Assembly (NCBI RefSeq): GCF_009649735.1
Contig: NZ_WJNH01000004.1
Location: 62,001-126,000 of the forward strand
Direction: 5' to 3'
DNA from: Salinibacillus xinjiangensis
GTDB taxonomy: Bacteria; Bacillota; Bacilli; Bacillales; Alkalibacillaceae
DNA: 64,000 nt
Made by a program: the position numbers and the translations under genes. This document shows positions 1-10,072 of the stretch, piece by piece. Under the pieces are notes generated by a model, which saw only the letters and a program-made list of their open reading frames with translations, made no database searches and was not told the DNA's origin. How positions within the stretch are numbered: position 1 is the first letter of the stretch; the number at the start of each line of letters is the position of its first letter.

Positions 1-1633
1 GGTATTTCGGTAGGGCAACTTTAGGGATTTTCAGACCAGATAAACTTTCAGTGGTTAAATCCATGGTGATTTCCTTGTCACGAACCTTATACGTCATTTG
101 TTCCTGTTCATATTGGTCCTTGACCTCATCCCACTTTTCAAGTCGCTCGATATTTTCGTTTTCAATTTGTTTTTCATAGTGTTCAATTTTTTCATTTAAC
201 TCTTTTAAGGTCGCCTCTTCCCCTAATTCTTCAGCTGTTCCTTTTAATTTATAAAGCTTGCGTGCTGCTTCAGCTTGTTTTTCAGCCTTTTCATGGTAGT
301 TTCGCACGGTTAGAGAAATGTCACGTAAATATTGTCGTTGCTCATTCGGGATAATTAGGTTTTGTTTTTCAACGACATCTGTTTTTTCAAAGGATGTTGT
401 CGCATTCCAATCATAGTCCTCATTGATTTTGTCAATGATTGCGGCGAATAAGGTGTTGGTTCCTGGGTCATTAAATTGACTTGCAATCGTACCGTATACA
501 GGCATTTCTTTTGGATCGGAGTGGAATAGCATATGACTGCGCTGATACTGCTTACGAACCTGGCGCAATGCATCCTCAGATCCCTTTTGCTCAAACTTAT
601 TAATGACAATAAAGTCAGCAAAGTCAATCATGTCAATTTTTTCAAGCTGAGATGGTGCACCGAATTCACTTGTCATGACATACATGGATAGGTTGGTGAT
701 GTCTGTAATCGCAGCATCCCCTTGCCCGATGCCACTTGTTTCTACAATAATGAAATCGTAGCCAGCCGTTTTTACAACATCAATGGCGTCTGTTACCGCC
801 TTCGAAATCTCGGTTTGAGAATCGCGAGTGGCAAGCGAACGCATATAAATGCGATCATTAAAGATGGCATTCATGCGAATTCGGTCACCAAGTAGGGCTC
901 CACCTGTCTTCTTTTTGGTTGGGTCAATCGATAAAATGGCAATCTTTTTATCTGGAATTTCGGTAATAAAACGTCGAATGAGCTCATCAGTTAGCGAGCT
1001 TTTCCCGGCGCCTCCTGTACCTGTAATCCCCATAACAGGAACGGTTTTCTTCGGACTTTCTAGTGCCTTTTCGACCACTGCAGCCGTTTCTTCACTCTGT
1101 TTTTCGTGATTTTCCACATAGGTGATAAACCGCGCAATTGCTTGTGGTTCGCCTGCCTTTAAGCGTTTTAACTCGTCTTCAGGATTGATTGGATAAATGG
1201 CATCACATTCCTCGAGCATGGTATTGATCATGCCTTGAAGGCCCAACTCTCGACCATTTTCAGGTGAGAAAATACGTGCCACTCCATAATCATGGAGTTC
1301 TTTAATTTCGCGTGGAATAATAACTCCACCGCCACCTCCGTACACTCGGATGTGACCGGATCCTCGTTCTCGTAGTAAATCAACCATATATTTAAAATAC
1401 TCGACGTGGCCGCCTTGATAGGATGAAATGGCAATCCCTTGCGCATCCTCCTGAATGGCTGCATTCACCACTTCTTCAACAGAACGGTTATGCCCTAAGT
1501 GAATCACTTCTGCTCCGCTCGCCTGTAAAATTCTCCGCATAATGTTGATGGACGCATCATGACCATCAAACAAACTGGAGGCGGTTACAAAACGAACCGG
1601 ATTCTTCGGCATATAAACCTCAACTTTTTCCAT
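1..1633 (-). CDS. icmF: Isobutyryl-CoA mutase fusion protein IcmF (3' end outside the window)
   Basis: Partial: the frame is open from the ATG at 1633 to base 1, about 544 codons. The N-terminus is a B12-binding domain (FDGHDASINIMRR, then YGGGGG and a glycine-rich loop), as in IcmF. From about residue 165 follows a MeaI-type G-protein chaperone domain with a Walker A motif (GITGTGGAGKSS) and an NKxE-type guanine motif (VINKFEQKG). The catalytic mutase domain lies off the left edge. IcmF interconverts isobutyryl-CoA and n-butyryl-CoA with adenosylcobalamin, joining valine/branched-chain degradation to the butyryl-CoA pathway encoded upstream. A GGAGGACGAG-like ribosome site precedes the ATG. 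It is the last gene seen of the thiolase operon. Family assignment is firm; the C-terminal half is not visible. Confidence 0.93.
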   Translation of the reverse strand, partial: MEKVEVYMPKNPVRFVTASSLFDGHDASINIMRRILQASGAEVIHLGHNRSVEEVVNAAIQEDAQGIAISSYQGGHVEYFKYMVDLLRERGSGHIRVYGGGGGVIIPREIKELHDYGVARIFSPENGRELGLQGMINTMLEECDAIYPINPEDELKRLKAGEPQAIARFITYVENHEKQSEETAAVVEKALESPKKTVPVMGITGTGGAGKSSLTDELIRRFITEIPDKKIAILSIDPTKKKTGGALLGDRIRMNAIFNDRIYMRSLATRDSQTEISKAVTDAIDVVKTAGYDFIIVETSGIGQGDAAITDITNLSMYVMTSEFGAPSQLEKIDMIDFADFIVINKFEQKGSEDALRQVRKQYQRSHMLFHSDPKEMPVYGTIASQFNDPGTNTLFAAIIDKINEDYDWNATTSFEKTDVVEKQNLIIPNEQRQYLRDISLTVRNYHEKAEKQAEAARKLYKLKGTAEELGEEATLKELNEKIEHYEKQIENENIERLEKWDEVKDQYEQEQMTYKVRDKEITMDLTTESLSGLKIPKVALPKY

Positions 1634-1668
1634 TCTATCTCGTCCTCCCTTTTTCTTGAGGTAATAGA

Positions 1669-2280
1669 TTAAGTTAACTTTAACGATGTTAAGAGATACT
1701 CAATCTGCTTATCGGTATACTCCTCAATCGTAAATTCCTTTTGCAGAATCCAACGACGAAAGCCCCACATATGTCCATGAACAAAAATATTGTTGGCAAT
1801 CAGCTTAAGCTCCTGATCCGAGATTTGATATGGCAGGCTGTTTTCAATCACAACCTCCAGCATATGAACCATATCCTTTTCCTTCTGCAAAATATATTCC
1901 CGCGCATCCTTCGACAGGGCCTTAATCTCCTGATACATAACTAGAATTTCGTCCTGGATATCATGAATGAGCTGAAAATAGGAACGGACAGCATCAACAA
2001 GACATTCGACACTTCTGTTTTCCATATCAATTGACCCTACCATTCGTTCTTTTACATTCTCATAAATGTCATCACAAACGAGAAACAGCACATCCTCTTT
2101 CGTGCGAATATATTCATATAACGTCCCGATGCTAAAGCCTGATGCTTTGGCAATTTCCCTAGTTGTCGTTCGGTGAAAGCCTTTTTCTTTAAATAACGTA
2201 ACGGCACCCTTCACCATTTGCTTGCGTCGTTTTTCGATTAATTGCTGGTCCTTTATAGATGTGGGTACGTTTTTAGTCAT
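1669..2280 (-). CDS. TetR-family transcriptional regulator of the acyl-CoA operon
   Basis: 203 residues. The N-terminus is a TetR helix-turn-helix: AVTLFKEKGFHRTTTREIAKASGFSIGTLYEYIRTKED around residues 27-65 is the classic pattern (shown here in pieces). The C-terminal ligand-binding domain is helical and unassigned. It overlaps the end of meaB by 8 bp and lies just before icmF, so it is co-transcribed with the genes it probably controls. TetR regulators in such positions (FadR/YsiA, LiuR-type) usually bind acyl-CoAs and repress their own operon. I infer that it binds the inverted repeats before thiolase (7736-7756) and/or fadF (10081-10100); this is not shown by sequence. Confidence 0.9.
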   Translation of the reverse strand: MTKNVPTSIKDQQLIEKRRKQMVKGAVTLFKEKGFHRTTTREIAKASGFSIGTLYEYIRTKEDVLFLVCDDIYENVKERMVGSIDMENRSVECLVDAVRSYFQLIHDIQDEILVMYQEIKALSKDAREYILQKEKDMVHMLEVVIENSLPYQISDQELKLIANNIFVHGHMWGFRRWILQKEFTIEEYTDKQIEYLLTSLKLT

Positions 2281-3223
2281 CCTTCTTCACCCCCACGTTT
2301 TTCCATTCCGAAAGCCACTTGCTAGCTAATTTGTATGGGTCAGCCATTTCGGATAGGGCCTGCGTCTTGGTGTCATCAGATTCGATAAAATCCTGCACAT
2401 CCTTCCAGAGCTCTTCCCGCATTAATTCATAAACCTCAAAGACCAGCTGCTCCTGGCGCTTTTTTTGCCCTTCTTCCGTATCGAACAAATAGTCTCGATG
2501 CTCGGTGCACTTTTTCCAAAGTTTTTCGATTCCTTTGTTTTCCGTAGAAATAGTCTCCACAATGGGTGCCTTCCAGCCTTGAGGGTCGATGATATGCAAA
2601 AAATCCTTCAGCTGACCTCTTAGCTTTTGTACGCCTGATAAATCGGCCTTATTAATGATAAATAGGTCGGCAATTTCCATAATGCCCGCCTTGAAAATTT
2701 GAAGTACATCACCACTATTAGGGGTGAGCACCACCGCTGTAGAATCCACAACCTTCATAATGTCAAGCTCTGACTGTCCAACCCCAACCGTTTCAACAAG
2801 TACACAGTCAAAACCATAAGCATCACAAACACGAATGGCATCCTTTGTAGAACGTGCAAGCCCTCCTAAACTTCCTCGTGTTGCCATACTACGAATAAAC
2901 ACACCCGGGTCAGTAAAATGCTTGTGCATCCGTACCCGGTCCCCGAGTAGTGCTCCACCGCTGAATGGACTCGTCGGATCAACGGCAATAACGGCCACCG
3001 TTAAGTTTTGCTCCCGTAAATGGGTTACTAGTCGGTCTACTAAGGAGCTTTTCCCTGCCCCTGGAGATCCCGTAATCCCAACATAGTACGCCTTTTTCTT
3101 GATGGAGGCGATATCACTTAACAGCTCTAATTTTTCTGGATGATCATTCTCCACCATCGAAATGGCTCTGGCCAATGCTCGTTGATCTTGTTTTTGAATC
3201 CGTTCAGCTAGCGAGTGCATCAA
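2273..3223 (-). CDS. meaB: MeaB/ArgK-family GTPase, chaperone of B12-dependent acyl-CoA mutases
   Basis: 316 residues, usual family length. The P-loop YVGITGSPGAGKSS is at about 48-60, followed by AVDPTSPFSGGALLGDR, the ETVGVGQSE switch region and NKADL for guanine recognition. MeaB proteins gate the loading and repair of adenosylcobalamin in methylmalonyl-CoA or related mutases. The gene sits 10 bp downstream of an acyl-CoA dehydrogenase and overlaps the TetR gene. It is odd that the operon also encodes IcmF, which carries its own MeaI G-domain; either this MeaB serves a mutase encoded elsewhere or both act on the same enzyme. Confidence 0.93.
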   Translation of the reverse strand: MMHSLAERIQKQDQRALARAISMVENDHPEKLELLSDIASIKKKAYYVGITGSPGAGKSSLVDRLVTHLREQNLTVAVIAVDPTSPFSGGALLGDRVRMHKHFTDPGVFIRSMATRGSLGGLARSTKDAIRVCDAYGFDCVLVETVGVGQSELDIMKVVDSTAVVLTPNSGDVLQIFKAGIMEIADLFIINKADLSGVQKLRGQLKDFLHIIDPQGWKAPIVETISTENKGIEKLWKKCTEHRDYLFDTEEGQKKRQEQLVFEVYELMREELWKDVQDFIESDDTKTQALSEMADPYKLASKWLSEWKNVGVKKDD

Positions 3224-3233
3224 ATCTTCCTTT

Positions 3234-4376
3234 CTATTCCTTTGTCAACATCCGCCCAATCACGAGACGTTGGATTTCATTGGTTCCTTCATATATTTGA
3301 GTAATTTTCGCATCACGCATATAGCGTTCTACTGGATAGTCCTTTGTAAACCCATAGCCACCAAATACTTGAACCGCTTCGACAGTCGATTTCATCGCCG
3401 TGTCTCCTGCAAACAGCTTCGCCATCGCAGACGCTTTCGCATATGGAAGACCTTCTGATTCAAGATAGGCTGCTTGATAGGTTAAAAGTCGAGATGCTTC
3501 TACTTCGGTTGCCATATCTGCTAGTTTAAAAGAGATTCCTTGGTTATTGGCGATTGGCTTACCAAATTGCTCACGCTCTTTGGCATAATCAACCGCTGCA
3601 TCTAAAGCTCCTTGCGCAATTCCTACGGCTTGAGCGGCAATTCCATTACGCCCACCATCAAGGGTCATCATGGCAATCTTAAAGCCTTCTCCTTCTTTTC
3701 CTAGCATATTTTCCTTAGGTACTCGGCAATTTTCAAAGATTAGCTCCGTTGTTGGAGATGAACGAATCCCGAGTTTCTTTTCCTTTTTCCCGAAAGTAAA
3801 GCCTGGAGTATCTTTTTCGACAATAAAGGCACTGATTCCTCTATGGCGTGCATCCTGATCTGTTTTAGCAAATACAACATAAATATCGGCTACACCACCA
3901 TTGGTAATCCAAACCTTGCTTCCATTTAACACATAATGGTCGCCATCTTCCTTGGCTGTTGTTCGCATGGAGGCAACATCAGATCCCGCGCCAGGCTCAG
4001 ATAAGGCGTAAGCTCCTAATTTTTCACCTGTCGCAAGCTGCTTAAGGTAATGCTGCTTTTGCTCTTCGTTACCAAATTTAAAGATTGGCCAGCTAGCGAG
4101 TGAAATGTGCGCAGATAGTGTCACCCCTGTTGATGCACACACTCTTGATAGCTCCTCAACGGCAATTACATAGCTGACAAAATCAGCGCCAATTCCTCCA
4201 TATTCTTCAGGCCAAGGAATCCCTGTTAGACCAAGCTCAGCCATTTTATCGAAAATTTCACGGTCAAAGCGCTCCTCTTCATCACGCTCTGCGGCCGTCG
4301 GTTCTACTTCCTTCTCAGCAAAATTACGTACCATGGTTTTTAGCATTTCTTGTTCTTCTGTCAATTGAAAATTCAT
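3234..4376 (-). CDS. Acyl-CoA dehydrogenase (short-chain type), second copy
   Basis: 380 residues, the standard length of the short-chain acyl-CoA dehydrogenase family. It shows the FAD/substrate motif [11 protein letters not shown], the WITNGG stretch, and near the end [18 protein letters not shown] and IYEGTNEIQ, whose glutamate is the expected catalytic base. It oxidises acyl-CoA to enoyl-CoA and passes electrons to ETF. It follows another acyl-CoA dehydrogenase by 18 bp in the same operon; the two are clear paralogues, possibly split between straight and branched substrates such as butyryl- and isobutyryl-CoA (inference). No etfAB genes are in the window. Confidence 0.92.
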   Translation of the reverse strand: MNFQLTEEQEMLKTMVRNFAEKEVEPTAAERDEEERFDREIFDKMAELGLTGIPWPEEYGGIGADFVSYVIAVEELSRVCASTGVTLSAHISLASWPIFKFGNEEQKQHYLKQLATGEKLGAYALSEPGAGSDVASMRTTAKEDGDHYVLNGSKVWITNGGVADIYVVFAKTDQDARHRGISAFIVEKDTPGFTFGKKEKKLGIRSSPTTELIFENCRVPKENMLGKEGEGFKIAMMTLDGGRNGIAAQAVGIAQGALDAAVDYAKEREQFGKPIANNQGISFKLADMATEVEASRLLTYQAAYLESEGLPYAKASAMAKLFAGDTAMKSTVEAVQVFGGYGFTKDYPVERYMRDAKITQIYEGTNEIQRLVIGRMLTKE

Positions 4377-4394
4377 CTATTTTTCCTCCCTTTA

Positions 4395-5537
4395 TCAGTC
4401 CCTTAACAGGTGTTTGCTGATGACTTTATGTTGTATTTCATTGGTTCCCTCATAAATTTCTGTGACTTTCGCATCCCTAAAGAGTCGTTCGACTGGATAA
4501 TCCTTTGTGTAGCCATAGCCCCCAAATACCTGCACAGCCTCAATCGCTGATGTCATCGCTATTTTGGACGCATACATTTTGGCCATGGATGCTTGTTTTC
4601 CACATGGCTGCCCTTGAGCTCTTAGGTTCGCAGCTTGATAGGTTAATAGTTTAGCTGCCTCCACCTGGGTCGCCATATCGGCTAGCTTAAAGGCAATCCC
4701 TTGGTGTTGCAATATCGGCTTGCCAAATTGATTTCTTTCCTTCGCATACTCGGTTGCATGCTCGAGAGCCGCTTCAGCAATACCAAGAGCTTGTGCAGCA
4801 ATACCAATGCGTCCGACATCAAGGTTGGCCATGGCAATCTTGAAGCCTTCTCCCTCTTCGCCGAGTAAGTTTTCCTCTGGCACTTCACATTGATCAAAGG
4901 TTAATTCCACTGTATTGGAGCCATTCAGCCCCATTTTCTTTTCCTTTTTCCCAATGGTGAGTCCCTTTTTATCCTTCTCCACAATAAAGGCGCTGACTCC
5001 TTTTGACCCCTTGCTTGCACTTGTACGGGCAAAGACAATGTAGGTGTCTGCTTCCCCTCCATTGGTGATGAACACCTTTGATCCATTTAATACATAGTGG
5101 TCGCCTTGCTTCTTAGCCCGTGTTTTTAAGCTTCCCGCATCCGAACCAGCACTTGGCTCGGTTAAGGCAAATGCACCTAAATATTGACCTGATGCTAGTT
5201 TAGTGACATATTTTTGCTTCTGTTCTTCCGTGCCAAAATATAAAATCGGATTCGTTCCCACGGATGTATGCACAGATAAAATAACGCCTAACGCTGCACT
5301 TTCCTTTGCAAGCTCATTGATGGCAATAATGTAGGAGGTGAAATCCATTCCAGCCCCACCATATTGCTCAGGAATCGGTATTCCCATTAGCCCTAGCTCT
5401 GCCATTTTATCGACCACCTCACGCGGAAAACGGTCCTCCGTTTCCATTCGCTCAACTGCTGGAGCAACTTCATTTTTGGCAAAGTCCCGTACCATCTTGC
5501 GCATCATTTCTTGCTCTTCGGTAAAATTCAAATTCAT
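4395..5537 (-). CDS. Acyl-CoA dehydrogenase (short-chain type), first copy
   Basis: I place the start at the ATG at 5537 ([12 protein letters not shown]), preceded by GGGGGTG at 6 bp. This gives 380 residues, identical in length to the neighbouring paralogue. An in-frame start at 5615 would overlap hbd and add 26 residues unlike the family. Motifs: [43 protein letters not shown] and IYEGTNEIQ with the catalytic glutamate. It catalyses acyl-CoA to trans-2-enoyl-CoA using FAD and ETF. It sits 52 bp after the hydroxybutyryl-CoA dehydrogenase gene, so thiolase, dehydrogenase and acyl-CoA dehydrogenase steps are co-encoded. No crotonase is present in the cluster. Confidence 0.93.
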   Translation of the reverse strand: MNLNFTEEQEMMRKMVRDFAKNEVAPAVERMETEDRFPREVVDKMAELGLMGIPIPEQYGGAGMDFTSYIIAINELAKESAALGVILSVHTSVGTNPILYFGTEEQKQKYVTKLASGQYLGAFALTEPSAGSDAGSLKTRAKKQGDHYVLNGSKVFITNGGEADTYIVFARTSASKGSKGVSAFIVEKDKKGLTIGKKEKKMGLNGSNTVELTFDQCEVPEENLLGEEGEGFKIAMANLDVGRIGIAAQALGIAEAALEHATEYAKERNQFGKPILQHQGIAFKLADMATQVEAAKLLTYQAANLRAQGQPCGKQASMAKMYASKIAMTSAIEAVQVFGGYGYTKDYPVERLFRDAKVTEIYEGTNEIQHKVISKHLLRD

Positions 5538-5589
5538 GGTTGCACCCCCATGTTCATGATGTTCTTGCTTTGCATGTGAAGGGCGAGCT

Positions 5590-6438
5590 TTAGTTATCGT
5601 AGACATAGAATCCACGTCCTGTTTTACGTCCTAACCACCCGGCTTTGACGTATTTTCTAAGCAATGGACATGGACGATATTTGCTATCGCCAAATCCTTC
5701 GTAAAGCACTTCCATAATATATAGACACGTATCCAGCCCAATAAAGTCTGCCAATGTTAACGGCCCCATTGGATGATTCATGCCAAGCTTCATGACCTCA
5801 TCTACTGATTCCGGCGTTGCAACTCCCTCATACACGGTGTAGATCGCTTCATTAATCATTGGCATGAGCACTCGGTTGGAAACAAAGCCTGGAAAATCAT
5901 TGACCTCTACTGGCGTTTTGTTCAATGATTTAGTTGCATCTTCAATAGTTTTGTACGTTTCATCAGAAGTAGCTAGACCACGAATAATCTCTACTAGCTT
6001 CATGACAGGAACTGGATTCATAAAGTGCATTCCGATTACTTTTTCTGGTCTGTTTGTTACAGCTGCAATTTCAGTGATTGGTAGAGATGATGTATTAGAT
6101 GCTAGGATTGTATGTTCAGGTGTGATCTCGTCTAGCTGGCTAAACACCTTCGTTTTCACATCCATGTTTTCCACAACTGCCTCAATAACAAGGTCTCGGT
6201 CCTTAGCGTCTTCTATGTTTGTCGTTGTGGTGAGATTGTTGATTGTGTCGGATTTCTCTTGTTCTGTGATACGTTCTTTTTTCACGGAACGCGATAGGTT
6301 CTTCTCGATTGTTGCGATTCCTTTTTCAAGAGATTGTTCTGCTATATCATTTAATTTCACTTCAAAACCGGTTTGAGCAAACACTTGGGCAATGCCAGCT
6401 CCCATTTGCCCTGCGCCGATGACCATGATTTTTTTCAA
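5590..6438 (-). CDS. 3-hydroxybutyryl-CoA dehydrogenase
   Basis: 282 residues, typical length. The N-terminal Rossmann motif is [32 protein letters not shown] contains the catalytic histidine of the family, and the C-terminal domain has [17 protein letters not shown] and [16 protein letters not shown]. It interconverts 3-hydroxybutyryl-CoA and acetoacetyl-CoA with NAD(P)H. It is the second gene of the thiolase operon, corresponding in role to mmgB of B. subtilis. The neighbours (thiolase before, acyl-CoA dehydrogenase after) fix it in short-chain acyl-CoA metabolism. Confidence 0.94.
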   Translation of the reverse strand: MKKIMVIGAGQMGAGIAQVFAQTGFEVKLNDIAEQSLEKGIATIEKNLSRSVKKERITEQEKSDTINNLTTTTNIEDAKDRDLVIEAVVENMDVKTKVFSQLDEITPEHTILASNTSSLPITEIAAVTNRPEKVIGMHFMNPVPVMKLVEIIRGLATSDETYKTIEDATKSLNKTPVEVNDFPGFVSNRVLMPMINEAIYTVYEGVATPESVDEVMKLGMNHPMGPLTLADFIGLDTCLYIMEVLYEGFGDSKYRPCPLLRKYVKAGWLGRKTGRGFYVYDN

Positions 6439-6502
6439 TTTTAGTCCTCCTTTGCGGGCGTCTTTTATTTTTGTGATAGATTATAAGAATTTATTTGCCA
6501 AA

Positions 6503-7690
6503 TTACCCCTTAGGCACCTCAACTAGTACCGCGTCACCTTGCCCTCCACCAGAGCAAATGGCCGCAATACCAAGTCCGCCACCACGGCGTTTCAATTCAA
6601 GAACTAAAGTTAAAATAATCCGTGTTCCACTTGCCCCGATTGGGTGACCGAGTGCAACAGCTCCACCATTGACGTTTACTTTTTCAGGATCAACATTAGC
6701 TATTTTGCCACTTGCTAATGCCACGGCAGCAAAGGCTTCGTTAATTTCAAACAAATCAATATCATCAATCGACTTACCTGCTTTTTTCAATAACGAGTTA
6801 ATAACGAGACCTGGTGTTTGTGGGAAGTTTTCAGCCTCAACAGCTACTTCATCATGCGCTAGAATAGTAGCTAGAGGAGTTAATCCTTCCTGTTCGGCAC
6901 GGGCATCTGACATAAGTAACATCGCACCCGCCCCGTCGTTCACACCTGGTGCATTTCCTGCCGTAATGGTGCCGTCTTTATCAAAGGCTGGCTTCAGTTT
7001 TTGGAGTTTTTCAACAGATGTATCTTTACGAGGAGCTTCATCGGTGTCAACAACCATTGGGTCTCCCTTTCGCTTCGGAACTTCTACGGGTACAATCTCT
7101 TCAGCAAAAATGCCTTCTTCTGTCGCTTTGGTTGCTTTTTGATGACTGCGATAGGACCATTCATCCTGAGCTTCACGAGTTAATCCAAACTCTTCTGCTG
7201 TTTTATTTCCGTAGGTTCCCATGTGTACACCAGCAAAGGAACAGGTTAATCCATCATGAACCATCATATCCACTACTTTTTGGTCGCCCATCCGCATGCC
7301 CCATCTTGCTTTTGGCATGTAGTATGGCGCGTTACTCATGCTCTCCATACCACCAGCGACGATCACCTCTTCATCACCAACACGAATAATCTGATCAGCT
7401 AATGTAACACTGCGGAGCCCTGAGGCACATACTTTGTTGACGGTTTCTGTTTTCACATTCCAAGGAATTCCGGCGTTTCGGGCAGCTTGTCGTGAAGGGA
7501 TTTGCCCCTGTCCTCCTTGAAGCACTGTTCCCATAATAACTTCATCTACTTTTTCAGCTGAAAACCCTGCTCTTTCTAAGGCACCCTTAATCGCAACGCC
7601 TCCCAACTCTGATGCAGTTAGTGAACTTAGCCCACCTCCAAATTTGCCAAAAGGCGTTCTTGAGCCTGAAACGATCACCGTTTTAACCAT
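6503..7690 (-). CDS. Acetyl-CoA C-acetyltransferase (thiolase)
   Basis: 395 residues. The acyl-accepting cysteine is Cys88 in [11 protein letters not shown]. The C-terminal motifs [17 protein letters not shown] and [10 protein letters not shown] supply the catalytic histidine and second cysteine. It condenses or cleaves acetoacetyl-CoA. It is the first gene of the operon thiolase-hbd-acd-acd-meaB-tetR-icmF, with AGGAGGAATAAGTA before the ATG. The upstream 140 bp carry a terminator-like hairpin, an inverted-repeat operator and a cre-like site (see those entries). The equivalent B. subtilis gene is mmgA. Confidence 0.94.
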   Translation of the reverse strand: MVKTVIVSGSRTPFGKFGGGLSSLTASELGGVAIKGALERAGFSAEKVDEVIMGTVLQGGQGQIPSRQAARNAGIPWNVKTETVNKVCASGLRSVTLADQIIRVGDEEVIVAGGMESMSNAPYYMPKARWGMRMGDQKVVDMMVHDGLTCSFAGVHMGTYGNKTAEEFGLTREAQDEWSYRSHQKATKATEEGIFAEEIVPVEVPKRKGDPMVVDTDEAPRKDTSVEKLQKLKPAFDKDGTITAGNAPGVNDGAGAMLLMSDARAEQEGLTPLATILAHDEVAVEAENFPQTPGLVINSLLKKAGKSIDDIDLFEINEAFAAVALASGKIANVDPEKVNVNGGAVALGHPIGASGTRIILTLVLELKRRGGGLGIAAICSGGGQGDAVLVEVPKG

Positions 7691-7713
7691 TACTTATTCC
7701 TCCTCTAAATTGT

Positions 7714-7727
7714 TGTGAGCGTTTACA
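7714..7727 (-). promoter_or_regulatory. Probable CcpA (cre) site in the leader of the thiolase operon
   Basis: TGTGAGCGTTTACA matches the B. subtilis cre consensus TGWAANCGNTNWCA at all but one position (G for A at position 4). It lies between the putative promoter and the thiolase ribosome site, a position suited to a roadblock. The mmg operon of B. subtilis is catabolite-repressed, so CcpA control here is reasonable. Confidence 0.5.
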
Positions 7728-7735
7728 TAACAACG

Positions 7736-7756
7736 ATTGAACGCTCGCTCAATGTT
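7736..7756. promoter_or_regulatory. Inverted-repeat operator before the thiolase operon
   Basis: ATTGAACGCTCGCTCAATGT has inverted arms TGAnCG/CGnTCA flanked by ATT/AAT. On the minus strand it overlaps a possible -35 (TTGAGC) that is 17 bp from TATGTA. The shape resembles operators of TetR acyl-CoA repressors (FadR box TGAATGA-N4-TCATTCA). The TetR gene inside the operon is the obvious candidate ligand (inference). Confidence 0.5.
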
Positions 7757-7761
7757 ATGAC

Positions 7762-7794
7762 AAAAGGGGAGGTCACCCAAACAAAGTGGTGACC
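7762..7794 (-). terminator. Weak intrinsic terminator after fadF
   Basis: A perfect 7-bp stem GGTCACC/GGTGACC (7771-7777 and 7788-7794) is followed on the minus strand by TCCCCTTTTG. The T tract is poor, so read-through from fadF into the thiolase operon is possible. Confidence 0.4.
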
Positions 7795-7831
7795 AACCCT
7801 TCAGTTATCCATTTATACATCTACCAAACGA

Positions 7832-9973
7832 TTAAGCTGATGTTTCTTCTTTTTCTTCCCCAAAGATAGATTTTGCTAATACTTCGGCAACATCCATCGT
7901 GCTCACGTTATCTTCTACTTCTTTTGCCTTCGTTCCGTCACTTAACATCGTTAAACAGAACGGACATGCACTTGAAATGGTTGTTGCTTTTGTTTCTAAG
8001 GCTTGCTCAGTACGGGCAACGTTCACACGATTACCTGTTTTCTCCTCTGTCCACATGAGACCGCCACCGGCACCACAGCACATGGCATTTTCTCGGCTAC
8101 GTTTCATGTCAACATAGGTAACTCCTGGGATTGCCTTAAGTACATCACGAGGCTCATCATAAACCTCATTGTATCGTCCTAAGTAACAGGAATCATGGTA
8201 CGTAATTGTTTCATTGACCGCATACTTCGGAGCGAGACGACCTTCCTCTACTAGCTTGGATAGGAACTCGGTATGATGATAAACCTCTGCCTCCAGTCCG
8301 AAGTCAGGATATTCATTCTTAAAGACATTGTATGCGTGTGGGTCAGTAGTGACTATTTTCGTAACCCCGTTTTTCTCAAAGTCTTTGATGTTCTTCTCCG
8401 CAAGCTCTTGGAATAGAAATTCGTTTCCTAAACGGCGAGCCGTATCACCAGAGTTACGTTCTTTATTTCCAAGAATCGCAAACTTCACATCTGCTTTGTT
8501 CATTAAGCGAGCAAAATCCATCACGACTTTTTGACTGCGGTTGTCGTATGATCCCATAGAGCCAACCCAGAACAGAACATCGAATTCTTCATCAGATTTC
8601 TTAAGTTCCTTAACGGTTGGGATATGAACGGATTCGTCAGCTTCTCTCCAATTTTCACGCTCTTTTTTCGATAGACCCCAAGGATTTCCTTGGCGCTCAA
8701 TATTCATCATGGCACGTTGCGCATCTGGGTCCATTTTTCCTTCTGTTAAAACTAAATAACGACGAAGGTCAATAATTTTATCCACGTGCTCGTTCATAAC
8801 CGGACATTGATCTTCACAGTTACGGCAAGTTGTACAAGCCCAGATTTCTTCTTCAGTAATGACATCACCAATTAGGCTTGTAGCTTGAATCGTTTCAAGG
8901 CCAGCTGCTGCTTCATCATGTGCTGCACCTCCACCTTGTTTAGCCATTTTCGCTAACTGGTTCCCTTCAGTACCAGCGAAAGCATAAGATGGAACCCATG
9001 GAGCTTTTCCTGTTACAGCAGCTCCTTTCTCGGTTAAATGGTCGCGCATTTTCACGATGAGGTCCATCGGCGACAGCATTTTTCCTGTACCTGATGCGGG
9101 ACAAACGTTTGTACAACGACCACATTCGACACAAGCGTAAAAGTCAATCATTTGCAGCTGGTTGAAGTCCTCAATCTTTCCGACCCCAAAAGAAACCTCT
9201 TCCGCTTCTTCATCATCGACATCAAAATCAATGTTAGAAAGCTTTCCGGGTGATTCATTACGGCTCAAAAAGACGTTAGCCGGTGCTGCAATTAAGTGAG
9301 CGTGCTTGGATTGCGGCACATAAACTAAGAAAGATAGAAGCGCAATCAAGTGAATCCACCATGAGACAAAAAATACAACAGCGGCTGCAGTTGGGCTCAT
9401 CCAACCAAATACCGCAGCAATACCAGAGGCGATTGGCTCGCTCCACGCAAGTGCTTCACCATGCCAAATAATCGCCATTCCGTTACCTAGTAAAACCGAT
9501 AGCATTAAAGTACCGATAAAAATAAGAACAAGTCCTGCTTTAAAGCCTCGTTTTAAACGAACGAGTTTTTCAATGTAACGGCGATAAAATGCCCAAATAA
9601 CCGCTACCAAAATCGTTAAAGTAACAATTTCCTGGAAGAAGGTAAATCCAGGATACAGAAAGCCTAACGGAAGGTGTGACCCTGGTGCGAGACCCTTCCA
9701 AATAAAATCAATGGCACCAAACTGTACGAGTAAAAAGCCATAAAACATCATGACGTGAATGGTACCTGACTTTTTGTCCTTCAATAATTTCTTTTGACCA
9801 AAAACATTGATCATAATTTTTCGGATTCGCTCTTTCCAAGCTTTATCGAATTCGACTTTGCGACCAAGCTTGATATAGGCAATACGGGTTCGGACGACTT
9901 GAACGAAGAGTCCGATAGCATATACGGTGACAGCTAAAAATAAAACCCAATTAATAATTCCTAATGTATTCAT
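7832..9973 (-). CDS. fadF: Membrane-bound iron-sulfur oxidoreductase FadF-like (ETF to quinone)
   Basis: 713 residues. The first 220 hold five to six membrane segments with heme-type histidines, like a NarI domain. Two ferredoxin-type 4Fe-4S motifs follow at 281-291 (CVECGRCTNVCP) and 380-390 (CTTCRNCEDQCP). The C-terminal half is a heterodisulfide-reductase-like CCG domain (AMCCGAGGGLMW). The B. subtilis homologue FadF/YwjF (about 705 residues) belongs to the FadR regulon and is proposed to pass electrons from acyl-CoA dehydrogenase/ETF to the quinone pool. The gene is immediately upstream of the thiolase operon and divergent from cls, as ywjF is next to ywjE in B. subtilis. Confidence 0.9.
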   Translation of the reverse strand: MNTLGIINWVLFLAVTVYAIGLFVQVVRTRIAYIKLGRKVEFDKAWKERIRKIMINVFGQKKLLKDKKSGTIHVMMFYGFLLVQFGAIDFIWKGLAPGSHLPLGFLYPGFTFFQEIVTLTILVAVIWAFYRRYIEKLVRLKRGFKAGLVLIFIGTLMLSVLLGNGMAIIWHGEALAWSEPIASGIAAVFGWMSPTAAAVVFFVSWWIHLIALLSFLVYVPQSKHAHLIAAPANVFLSRNESPGKLSNIDFDVDDEEAEEVSFGVGKIEDFNQLQMIDFYACVECGRCTNVCPASGTGKMLSPMDLIVKMRDHLTEKGAAVTGKAPWVPSYAFAGTEGNQLAKMAKQGGGAAHDEAAAGLETIQATSLIGDVITEEEIWACTTCRNCEDQCPVMNEHVDKIIDLRRYLVLTEGKMDPDAQRAMMNIERQGNPWGLSKKERENWREADESVHIPTVKELKKSDEEFDVLFWVGSMGSYDNRSQKVVMDFARLMNKADVKFAILGNKERNSGDTARRLGNEFLFQELAEKNIKDFEKNGVTKIVTTDPHAYNVFKNEYPDFGLEAEVYHHTEFLSKLVEEGRLAPKYAVNETITYHDSCYLGRYNEVYDEPRDVLKAIPGVTYVDMKRSRENAMCCGAGGGLMWTEEKTGNRVNVARTEQALETKATTISSACPFCLTMLSDGTKAKEVEDNVSTMDVAEVLAKSIFGEEKEETSA

Positions 9974-10072
9974 CCTTTAACCCCCAGTCCTTTTATCTAA
10001 CATTTTAATGAAAGCGGATACGATATTCAATAGATTTTGAAACAAAATAATTTTCTGACTGTTATTTATTAC

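Noticed and set aside
5864-6376. Long antisense frame opposite hbd
   Set aside because: Lies fully inside a well-supported enzyme gene; serine/valine-rich composition is typical of an antisense shadow. The same holds for antisense frames at 6669-7142 and 17588-18073.
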